Below, piece by piece: positions 12,766 to 22,234 of a DNA stretch of 64,000 nt (the first letter of the stretch is position 1; each line of letters starts with the position of its first letter). Source of the stretch: Paraspadella gotoi (lineage: Eukaryota; Chaetognatha); contig CM119265.1 of the NCBI GenBank assembly GCA_051294375.1, positions 8,688,772-8,752,771 on the forward strand, in the 5' to 3' direction. Below the pieces are notes generated by a model that saw nothing but the letters and a program-made list of their open reading frames with translations, made no database searches and had not been told where the DNA came from. Position numbers and translations under genes: made by a program.

Positions 12766-13130
12766 TTAAAAAGCGTTGTTGACTGCCCTCAGAGCCTTAA
12801 GGCACAGTGGGTCGAGCAGTCCGTCTCCGCCGAAGTCGAGTTCTCGAATGTCGCATCGGAAGACGATCTCGCCGCTGACTTTGATCCACACAGAGTTCCA
12901 GTCCTTAACGGGCACTAGGGCTAGGATGGTATGCCCATTGCTCCGAAGAACCTCCTTAAGATAAAAAGACTGGTTGGTATATTATTCATCACCTTCAAGA
13001 TCAAATTTAACCAAGTTGTTTATTTTCGTTGTATAACCTGCATTCCTTGCAAACGAAAGGTTCTCAGTGAGACGTGGCCATTGGCCCGATATGGCCCGTA
13101 ATAAATCAAAACCTCCGCATTTCGGGGCAT
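12766..13130 (-). CDS. UPF0728 family protein (C10orf53-like)
   Basis: Two minus-strand exons, 13,130-13,038 and 12,954-12,766, join in phase 0 to give 93 residues. The ATG begins MPRNAEVLIYYGPYRANG and exon 1 ends FRLQGMQ. Exon 2 carries VFRCDIRELDFGGDG then LDPLC and ends NNAF. This matches the small UPF0728 family as I know it: YGPY near the start, a central DWN, the FGGDG-LDPLC block near the end, and about 90 residues in human C10orf53. No biochemical function is established for the family. It lies between the 3' end of the GPCR gene and the 3' end of ALAS on the same strand as ALAS. The exon 1 donor is GTTATA, weaker than consensus. The length and both motif blocks make the model solid. 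Confidence 0.9.
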
Positions 13131-13561
13131 GGCACAATCGTTGGCTACATTAACGTCATTGTTTGAAAAAAATTCTATGGCTTTCCTGATTCAATCCTGG
13201 AATAAAATTTTTATCAGAGAAAACGATTTTTTTTGTTTTTAACCCTTTTGCACAGGGTTACATCATATATAAAGCTGTCCAGTTTATGGCCAATATATAA
13301 AAAAATCCTAAATTTATGTAAATTGAATAAACCATATAAAAATAATGAGCCTGATCTTGGAACAAAGTGTCGAACAATACGCTGACTTAGCTTTGCACAC
13401 TAGCAATTTGACTAGATTTTTTACTACACGAGAGCTCTGGGGGAAAAGTAAAAAAATTCCATGAGCAGTATAACAATAAATGCCACCAATCGTTTTACAT
13501 AAAAAGGGAATGATAAATATCAAACGTTACACCACAGAAGAAAACATAAAAAAAGCGGGAA

Positions 13562-13729
13562 AATTTTACTTTCGCCGACCGGGGTTATGGCGTCTTTTGA
13601 AAAACCATTTAATAATTTTTATTTTTTTTAAAAATAAATATTTGTATCTAATTACCTTAAACCTAAACAATTTTAATCCTAATCACCCTTAACCCTAACG
13701 CTTAACCCCGGTCGGCGAAAGTAAAATTA
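13562..13729. mobile_element. MITE-like element with perfect terminal inverted repeats
   Basis: A 168-bp element bounded by perfect inverted repeats of at least 23 bp whose core is TTTTACTTTCGCCGACCGGG. The interior is AT-rich with a short run of CCCTAA-like units. There is no open frame of note. It lies between UPF0728 and ALAS. Relatives occur at 2,411, 11,321, 19,718 and 47,195, so this is a dispersed non-autonomous family, and this copy has the best-preserved ends. Confidence 0.85.
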
Positions 13730-13881
13730 ACCCAAAAAGCAAGCTATCTGGTTGACTTGAGCTATTCCCGCCGCACCCTGTTTGACGACCAATTAACCCC
13801 CCAGATTAACTATCCCTACGGTCGATGATTATTAAGGTAAGGAAATGTTTTTTTTTAGTTTTGTACTACATTTCTTGTTCA

Positions 13882-16725
13882 TCATCCCGCAGTTCGGCAG
13901 GCGCTGCCTCGGCTCCGACCCGACTCGCGCAGTTGGCAGCACTTGGATCCGTCGCAAGGATACTCGCGAGATGACAGAGATTCGAACTTTAGCGGCTCTT
14001 GGCAGAAACTGCACGAGATCGTGCACATTGATTTCAACGGCAATGAATTTCGCGCCCACACGTCCTGAAAAAAAAATCAATCAAATGAATTTACAATTTG
14101 AAAGCTTGGGTAGTACTATAATACATTTTTGTCGCTATTTTTTTTTTCAACGTTGAAGTTTTTCAATTATTTTAAGGTTAAACTAAAAATAATATAATTA
14201 CAGATTAAACTAAAACAAAAGTAAAATTAAACTAACCTTCATGGCCCGAACAAAATAGTCGATCATGTCGTCGTCGTGAAAGGGCGTCGGGGCGATCCTA
14301 AGACGCTCCTCTCCCCACTTGACCGTAGGATAATTGATGGCTTGGACGTAAATGTTCCACCGGTTTCGGAAATCGTGCATGGCCTTGGTGCTCAGAATAG
14401 GGTCGCCCACATGGACGGGAATGATGTGAGACGGACAGTGGATGACGGGAAAACCTTCGTCGACTAATCGGTTTCGCAGAGTTCTTACGGTTTCCTATAA
14501 CACATTAACAGGAGAAGATAACGAATAATTAAAATTTTTAATTTAAAATTAAATAAAATTATGAAAGCAATAAAAACCATTATTTGCTGTAGTACGTCAT
14601 TCATGCCGTCAGTTTACTTTTAAAAAAATCCCTTCAACATTTGCTGCCAATGTTCCCCACCCCTCCTCCCTTGAACAGACCTGATGTTTCATCCTCAGCG
14701 CCCTCCCCTCCGACGACGACAGGATTTTGACTGCCTCCCTCGCGCCGGCCAAAACGGTGGGAGGGAGCGAGGTGGTGAAGATGAACCCGCTCCCGAAGGA
14801 CCGGACCAAATCGATTATCGATTCGCTTCCGGCGACGTAGCCACCGACGTTTCCGTAAGCTTTTCCTAGCGTCCCCGAAAAAATATCGACCTTTTCCGAA
14901 GACAGGAAAAATAAAGAAAAGAGAATGACCTTTTAAAAAAAGTTTAAAAATCTTTTTCTACGTAAATGATTGTCTTACAAAAATTGATAGCATAACTTTT
15001 ATAAATAATAAAATATTCCCGCCCCCACCTGATCCATAAGAAAGTCGCGTTCGGCGATGCCGGCGCCGTGTTTTCCATAAAGACCGACCGCGTGGACCTC
15101 ATCGACGAAAGTGATGGCTCCGTGTTTTTTCGACACATCGAGAAATTCCTTGAGTGGACACACGGCCCCCGTCATCGAGTGGACCGTCTCGAAAGCTACG
15201 ATCTTCGGGACGGACTTGTCGACTTCGGAGAGCAGACGGTCCAAGTGCTCCGGGTCGTTGTGCCGAAAAACGTGCTTCGGTGCTCGACTGTTGCGAATGC
15301 CTTTTATCATTGATGCGTGGTTCCCGGCGTCGCTGAAGATGTGACAACCGGGAAGCTTGGCGCCCAACGTCTCCAGCGCGGTATCGTTGGCAATGAAGCA
15401 GGAAGAGAAAATGCAGGCCCGTTCCTTGCCATGAAGGCGTGCCAGGTCCGCCTCTAATCCCTCGTGGAGGGTCGAGTTGCCGCCGATGTTCCGAGTTCCA
15501 CCGGCGCCAACGCCGAATCGATCCACGGCTTCGTGAACGGCTTTCATTACCTGTAAATATAAGGCAAACATTAAGCAGGATAGAGTTTTCCCAGTTTTAA
15601 ATCTAAATTAATTTTGTACACACTTTTGGATGTCTACTCATCCCCAAGTAATCATTGCTACACCAGACGGTGATGTCCGACTCCGTCATCCGATCGCGCG
15701 CGTAGGGAAATTGCATCGCCTTTCGATCAACACGCGGAAACACGCGATAAGTACCCTCTTGCTTTTTTTTGTCCAGTTCGCTCTTGCAGAATTCTTCATA
15801 GTCGAAAACGGCTGTTCAAAATAATGATTTTTTAATAAAAATATTACCACGTTAGTTTGTTTAGAATAGAAGGCCAATTAGTTGAACAATGAAGCTTTTT
15901 GTCGTTTTCTTAATTAGCAATAAAGGTATTTCTTTAATTCTCAATCACCAATTTTTAATGGATCATAATATTTGAAACCCACCGCTAGAAAAAAATATGT
16001 TTAATAAATGAACTGACTTCCACAAATCTTTGATTCACCATCGCTAGATTTGCTCGGATCTTCTTTCTTTTTCTGTCCACCTATTTCGATTACGTCTTCC
16101 TGCAGACCATCCGAAGCTTTCGTAACAGCTTCAAGATTCTTCATCAAAAATGGACACTGCGATGCAGCGCTTTTTGCCAAGGAAACATTTTCATTTTCTG
16201 AATCAAAGTAATAATCACAATAATAGAAATACGTTGAATTTTAATCATTTAAAAACAAATGTCCCTCTCTTGTAGAACATAATATTCTCACTTCCACTTG
16301 CTGTGGTCGAATTCACTTGGTGAAATTTATCCAAATCTTCATTAGGAGCCACCGCGGTGTGCATGAAGTTAGCACCCTTCTTTACAACCGAAGAGAGTTT
16401 CGGCAAATTCGTTCCCGATGTATTTCCAGGATAATTCATTACCTGATCCACAAATAAGTAAATCAGTAAATCAGTAAACAAAATTTTAAATGAAGTATTT
16501 GAATACCTTGGATACAGAGGGCGACTCCTTCCCGACGCCGTCACTTCCATCAGCAGCGTCGAAGCTGACCGTGTTGGAGAAGGCCCTTGAGGCAGCGGCA
16601 ACGATGGCAGCGGTAATCTTTCCGGAAGCAAAAGGGCAGCATTCGGCGAATTTAAGCACAGACGCCGGTTGAGTTTTGATCAGATTCATAGGGACTTTAG
16701 TCAGGAACGGACACCTCAGAGCCAT
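13882..16725 (-). CDS. ALAS: 5-aminolevulinate synthase, mitochondrial, complete
   Basis: ALAS condenses glycine and succinyl-CoA in the mitochondrial matrix, the first step of heme synthesis, using pyridoxal phosphate. Eight phase-consistent exons: 16,725-16,507, 16,442-16,292, 16,197-16,039, 15,811-15,624, 15,550-15,029, 14,890-14,681, 14,494-14,237 and 14,064-13,882. They give 629 residues, close to human ALAS1 (640). The N-terminus carries three Cys-Pro heme-regulatory motifs, RCPFL (C5), CCPF (C30) and QCPFL (C138). The catalytic core has [40 protein letters not shown] and the cofactor lysine in GTLGKAYG (K423), then INYPTV and RIAPTP. The C-terminus has [11 protein letters not shown], like CNFCRRP in vertebrates. 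I chose M at 16,725 because MALRCPFL aligns with the start of vertebrate ALAS1; an in-frame ATG at 16,758 would add 11 residues. Heme control through the CP motifs is inferred from the family. Confidence 0.97.
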
Positions 16726-18560
16726 TGTTAACTGTCCAACCAACGGTCCAACGCCCAATATTTTTGTTTTTTTCAGTGGGTTTGGACTCTTTACAGGGTC
16801 TGTACCTGAGCTTGACGAAAAAGGGGAGAAATTAGATGAAGCATTCGAGTCAAGTGAGCTCGCCGACTGTCAAGAAAACGGGAAGAGGATTTCTTTTATA
16901 GCGACGAGTCTCGATTCCTGTATTGATCGAGGAGCTTCGCCACTCGCACGGAAAAAAGGAAAAACAACAAAATGTAAGGAAGAGGAAGAAGAAAATAAGA
17001 AATTATTATGGGAGAAAGGATTGTTTTGAATAAATTCTTTTTGATGGGTAAATTATAAATAAATAAATCAGGTCAGTCAACCCAGTATTGTATACATCCG
17101 TTTGTAAAGATATTGTACAGGAAGGAAGTCAAAACAACAATCCTTTTTTTCATATGTTAGCCTGATTTTTTGAAAGAACCCCCTCCTCGACCTTGCGTCG
17201 TCAGGACTTTACATTTTTCGGTTTCATGTTAAACTTATCAAATTAGAAAGCAGAATATTTTTTCCCCTGCTAGATGAAAAGCATGCAAACCTAGCTAGTG
17301 TACAAATTAACTGTTAAGGTTTAACTTAAATATTTAAATAAGTTTATAACTTTATGGTAAAAAGTGTGGTCAGTCACTCGTAGCTATATACGTGCAACTG
17401 GCATGCAAAGGTTTTTTTGAGGAAAAAGAAAAACATTTTAATTTTACTTTGTCCTGCCCTTTGCTGGAGACAAGACATGAGAGATTACGTCAAACGGTGA
17501 TTTTACTGCCCAAGGTTTTGACATTGTCCTATAATTTCTTCACCATTCGAAATTTTTGTCGCATTTTAAAACTTACGCCGTTACCATATGGACATCAAGC
17601 TGGGCACTGTGGGCAGGCCAAGGCTAGGCAAGGACGAATAAACATGAACATTTCAACGAAATCAATTAAGGTTATTCCTGTAACAAGAAACACAAATACT
17701 CACTGTGACGATTTACGACTTTTTCCGATCGTAGGCATTTATCAACTGTTGCTCGTGTGTTTCTTCTCTGAAATCTACTGAGAGCGTTCCCTTTTGACTA
17801 ACGTACAAACTATTTAGTCATCAAATAAAAGAACAGCTTTTAACGTAAGAGGGGGCGTTATCCGATGTTTCAAAATATTAAACATCTGCTGACGATGAAT
17901 AACACGGTCCGCCCCTTACTCAAATTCGTTTCGTATGGTAATATTGTTAGCTATCATGTAATTTCAAAATTGTTTTAATTTCGTTCTAAGACAAAATCTC
18001 TGTCAATCTTTTTTTTCTGAAAAAAAAACATGAATGATGGAATTCGTTTGTCCAAAGCGGAATCAACAATCAAAATAAAATAAAAAGTAACTAATAAAAA
18101 TAGTCAATGTCAAAGTTATTCTCTTTCCTCCGCGGAACGTTAATCAGCTTTTTTTTCCCAGACAATATGAACCAGTATTTTACGATCAAGTGCCCGAACC
18201 TGTTTGATGAGAAGCTTATGAAGAGAAGCAGACTTGAACGCTGTGGGTTTTCAGACTCGCTTTGGTAAAAAGTGGGGCTTTGAGAAAGTCGCCTTCACTG
18301 TTGTATCATCGCATTAGTCGCAAGAGTTTAAAAATTGTATTGTAAATTTGCGGATTACGGTTTTTCGAGAGCTTACCAGATAAAGGGGGAATCAAAATGA
18401 AAAGGTTCGTTCGTTTTTATTCTGATTTTTTTTAGAAGTAGATACATAAATATATTTTGCTGAAGTCTTTTTTTCCCCCAGTTTTTATGTTATTTGAAAT
18501 GAGCCACTAGTTCTTTTGATTATTGTGACTTAAAACTGAACTAGAACCCAAAAAGCGAAG
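16726..18560. promoter_or_regulatory. Intergenic region between divergent ALAS and SNX6 (copy B)
   Basis: ALAS (-) and SNX6 (+) start about 1.8 kb apart and head away from each other. The region should hold both promoters and 5' UTRs. The first part (to about 17,205) is single-copy and the rest is copied in A and C. I see no convincing TATA box or CpG-rich core, and no coding exon. Confidence 0.4.
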
Positions 18561-21538
18561 ATGATGGACGGGTTGGACGACGGTCCCGACCTACTGGCGG
18601 AGTCGACGCCGCCGGCAAGCAACAAAAACCTGCGTGGGGAAACCGTTGATCTCAACGTCGACAACTCGCTGCTCGTCGATATTTCCGACGCGCTCTCCGA
18701 GAGGGACAAAGTGAAATTCACGGTGCACACAAAAGTAAGTCGCTGAGTGCGAAACAATGACGGCCTAATCCTAATAAAGAAAACAACCGATTCTTGGCTA
18801 GCTTCTTACTCTTTCTTCTCCTTTGCCCGCACCAGACGACGCTGTCGGTGTTTCAGCAGCGCGAGTTTTCCGTCGTCCGTCAGCACGAGGAGTTCATTTG
18901 GCTCCACGACTGCTTCGTGGAGAACGAGGAGTTTTCCGCCTTCCTCATTCCTCCGGCGCCGGCCCGTCCAGACTTCGACGCCTCCAGAGAGAAACTGCAG
19001 AAACTCGGGGAAGGCGAGAACACCATGACCAAGGAGGAGTTCAACAAAATGAAGGCCGAACTCGAGGCGTGAGTCTTTCATGAAATTGGTACAACCAATA
19101 TAAAAATTATCCATTCATTTAATAAATAAGCTATCTTGCCCCTGACTTTGGACAGGCTTTGGTGGTTTAAGGCCTCCATCACTCTTACAAGATAATGACA
19201 TAGCAGGTCCCTGCAAGCTTTCAATCAAGACTCTCTCACAGCCTCGTTTATTCACTCCCAGAGTACCTGGCTTCCCTATCAATGAAGTGGTATAATATTT
19301 CAAAGAATGTTTCAATTGTATTGTATTGTATTCATTTTTTTTCTAAATTCTTTATTCGGGGCTGGAGAATCGTTGCTCCGTTTGAGAAGCAGTGCCAGCG
19401 GTCTAGACTTTGAATAAATTGACGATGGAGATTGTGCTTACTTCTGAATAACCGTTTTTTTGTCCATGCTCAAAATTTAACTAAATTCTTTCTATGAGGA
19501 AAAAGTTAGAGAAAGACAAAGTTTATTTGTTTATGTACAACGATTTATTTTTACATAGGACATGTTTCGGCTTTAAGTATAAGCCTTCATCAGCGAGGAA
19601 AAAGTTTTAAAAGTAAAATGTGAATCTAGTTCTAGTGTGGCGAATCCTAAATCTCAGCTCGTCCCATTAGCTTGGACATCTGGGTAATCGCTTACCAACC
19701 GTGAGTTCCGGGTCTAAATTTTACTCTCGCCGACTGCGGTTTTGGCGGCTTTTGAAAACTATTTAAAAATATTTATCTAAAAATTTTTGTTTTAAATATT
19801 ACCTAATTACCCTAACCCTAAACCCTTTTAACCCAAAATACGCCTAACTTTAAAACCACCCCTTAAAGCACCCTTAACCCTAATCCCTCCCTAACCCCGT
19901 TCGGCGAAAGTAAGGTGTGATGTCGCCGGCATAAGCACGCTAGTGACATGGGGTGGTCACTGGTCACAGCAGGTCCAAAGCCATGAGCGCCATCTGTCGG
20001 GAGATGCCTCACACCCCGGGCATTCAGATGATCGATGCTCAAGTAGCATTTCTTCGAATGCTTTTTAGGGTCTTTTTTTTTTAGAAGGACAGAATAAGAA
20101 TATTTATTAAATGGATGTGAAAAATTTTTTTAATGTAAAAAAATTTCAAAAACCCCGTCCTTTTCATTTTTCATTTTCACGTTAATTAAGGGAATATCTT
20201 GCCACATTCAAGAAAACTGTGGCGATGCACGAAGTATTTTTGCAACGGATCGCCAGCCATCCTGTGATGCGCAATGACCACAATTTCAGAGTTTTTCTCG
20301 GTGAGTAAACAAATTGTTATGTAACTGCTTTTGTTATTACTTCTGAGTATTGTTTAGTTTTGTAACCAGATTTTTTAAAGATTTGATAAAAACTATATCA
20401 TCATTCCCTAGAATACAACGAAGACTTGAACGTGAGGGGGAAGAACAAAAAAGAACTGGTTGGCGGTTTCTTCAGCAAAGTCACCAAGTCCGCGGACGAG
20501 CTATTGCTATCCGGACAGAAGGACATCGACGAACAGTTCGAACAAGAAAAGCTATTCCTCGTTGATTATCACAAGAAAATTGGAACTTCGACCGAAATGG
20601 CCGATAAGATGACTAAGAACACAAAAAGTCAGTGTCTAATAATTGACATTCTAAATACCTTTGTATATATGCTTTTACTGTCGACCCCCTCAGACTTGGC
20701 CAATTCCTACATCAACATAAGCTCGACGCTAATCAGCCTTTCGTCAATCGAGAATCCCTGCTTGGAGAAATTCATCGTCAAGTTCTCGGACGTATTGGAA
20801 AGAGGGCGTAAACTGGAAGGCCGGGTGGCCTCGGACGAAGACCTCAAGCTTTCCGACACGTAAGTTCGTTACAATGTACCCGCAGTTCTCTAGTCTCAAG
20901 ATTTGTATCAAGTGAATTTTATGGTTTATCCATTCTTCATTTGCCTGTCGTTATTTATTTTACAACAAATTAAGAGTTAGAAATTATTTGCATTGATGAG
21001 AAAGCCCCAAAACGAGGGTCTTGAGATTAAAATAATATAAAATACATAATTCTTATTTCGGCGTCTAGCCTTCGTTACTACTTGAGGGACTCAGCTGCTG
21101 CGAAGGACTTGTTGTACCGTCGGGCGAGATCGCTCGCCAACTACGAAAACGCCAACAAGAACCTGGATCGTGCACGAGCAAAAAACAAAGACGTTCAAGC
21201 CGCGGAGAACACCCAGCAGGTCAGTCACGCTCTTTTGCCGGGACGCTAATTGCTTTCGCCAAATTGTTTTGCGAGTGATTCCTAAAGTATTTTAAACTAA
21301 TTGCTATTAATTACATTTATGCTTTGATTTCTTGCCCTATTAATGCTCACAGATAATGTGCGAAAAGTTTGACAACATCAGCGAAGTTGGGAAGGGAGAA
21401 TTGGCCGAGTTTCGTAGGAGAAGAGTGCAAATGTTTCGCAAGAATTTGACTGATCTCGCCGAGTTGGAGATCAAGCACGCCAAGGCGAAAGCGGCCCTGT
21501 TTCAAGAAGCCATCAACTCTCTAAAAGCATTAGGTTGA
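18561..21538 (+). CDS. SNX6: Sorting nexin 6, complete
   Basis: SNX6 is a PX-BAR sorting nexin. With SNX1/2 it forms the membrane-tubulating coat that works with retromer in endosome-to-Golgi recycling and links cargo to dynactin. Seven exons: 18,561-18,734, 18,836-19,068, 20,191-20,300, 20,412-20,627, 20,694-20,859, 21,069-21,219 and 21,353-21,538. They give 411 residues (human 406). It starts [10 protein letters not shown], as vertebrate SNX6 does. The PX domain (about residues 30-170) includes [29 protein letters not shown] and [20 protein letters not shown]. The BAR domain (about 190-405) includes [26 protein letters not shown] and [17 protein letters not shown]. As in SNX5/6, the PX domain lacks the usual basic PI3P-binding set, which is a family trait. 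Intron 2 is unusually rich in insertions. Candidate AATAAA signal at 21,861. Very sure of identity; SNX5 or SNX32 is a less good fit at the N-terminus. Confidence 0.95.
19079..19340. repeat. About 260 bp of intron 2 present in copies A and B, absent from C
   Basis: After the exon 2 donor, copy B (and copy A at about 1,861-2,140) has about 260 bp before the TTCTTTATTCGGGGCTGG landmark. Copy C goes from the donor to this landmark in about 30 bases (46,891-46,925). The segment is bounded by similar TTCATT/T-run sequences, so C could be a deletion or A/B an insertion. It has no open frame and I do not recognise it. Confidence 0.7.
19496..19606 (-). mobile_element. 87-bp insertion with hammerhead-ribozyme-like core and 12-bp target-site duplication
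   Basis: The direct repeat GAGGAAAAAGTT stands at 19,496-19,507 and 19,595-19,606 around an 87-bp insert. Copies A (about 2,281-2,296) and C (about 47,071-47,086) have a single-repeat empty site. Read on the minus strand, the insert starts with CTGATGA (19,593-19,587), a stem-loop GGCTT...AAGCC, GAAAC (19,568-19,564), the palindrome ACATGT and a GTC triplet ending at 19,559. This is the core order of a hammerhead ribozyme with a very short stem III. Such ribozymes are known in the terminal regions of Penelope-like retroelements. Stem I is missing because the insert begins right at the core, so this is a truncated end copy. It lies in SNX6 intron 2, antisense to the gene. Confidence 0.75.
19718..19914. 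mobile_element. MITE-like element in SNX6 intron 2 (copy B)
   Basis: The ends TTTTACTCTCGCCGACTGCG and CCGTTCGGCGAAAGTAAGG are imperfect inverted repeats related to those at 13,562-13,729. The interior contains ACCCTAACCCTAAACCC, a telomere-like run. It is conserved at the same place in copies A and C. Non-coding and about 197 bp. Confidence 0.75.
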
Positions 21539-21860
21539 AACTATTTTTTAAAAAATATGGGGACGTGATTCGTGATTTCGTTTTTTTTTTTTATTTCGAA
21601 CGAGATCACAAGTATTATTAACATTTTCGGCTATGGTGTTAGGTCAGTTTTTATGAAGGCTTTTATTTACTTATTTCTAGTCTTATTTAGATAGTTTATT
21701 CGAATTTCGCTATCAATGATAAAAATCTTCGCCAATTTTTTTCACATTCCATAAGCACTTGATATTGTAAAATTAAAATGCGATTGAATCAATTTATAAA
21801 TTATTTTACATGGGTTATTGGCTGGTACCAATGGTTTCAAAACGATGTTTGAAAAAAAAA

Positions 21861-21866
21861 AATAAA
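21861..21866 (+). promoter_or_regulatory. Candidate poly(A) signal of SNX6
   Basis: AATAAA about 320 bases after the SNX6 stop. It is about 310 bases from the convergent signal of the SAPCD2-like gene, so the two genes end tail to tail with little space. Confidence 0.5.
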
Positions 21867-22172
21867 TGGAAACCGAGAGGAACGTATTGCTTTCGACGAC
21901 GACATTTAAATTTGTAGTTTTTTTAACAACAATTAATTAATAGCTCGCTAGTTTTTATTTTTTAGCATTCGGCTTCATAGCTAACAGCGACTTAATCGGT
22001 TTGAAGCAAATCTTGGCCACTCCTAACATGACTCTTCATAGGTAAAAATGAATATTAGCTTTATCAAAACAAAAGCGAATTTTCTTAAAACTTGAATCAA
22101 GTTTGAGAAAATCCTTTCTCGTCCTGAAGCCCAACACTTGAATTAAAAACCTAAGGAAGTTGATCGCACAAC

Positions 22173-22178
22173 TTTATT
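22173..22178 (-). promoter_or_regulatory. Poly(A) signal of the SAPCD2-like gene
   Basis: AATAAA on the minus strand (TTTATT on the plus), about 57 bases beyond the stop codon at 22,235. Confidence 0.7.
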
Positions 22179-22234
22179 TCGATAATACAGCTGGCAAAAA
22201 ACAACCGTGTGGAGAACATTTTTTAAAAAATTCT

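Noticed and set aside
14999-15571. Plus-strand and alternate-frame open frames over the ALAS exon
   Set aside because: Shadows of the ALAS coding exon at 15,550-15,029; the minus-strand frame has all the family motifs.
19790-19880. Interstitial telomere remnant
   Set aside because: The CCCTAA-like run is short and lies inside the inverted-repeat element found at several sites, so it belongs to that element.
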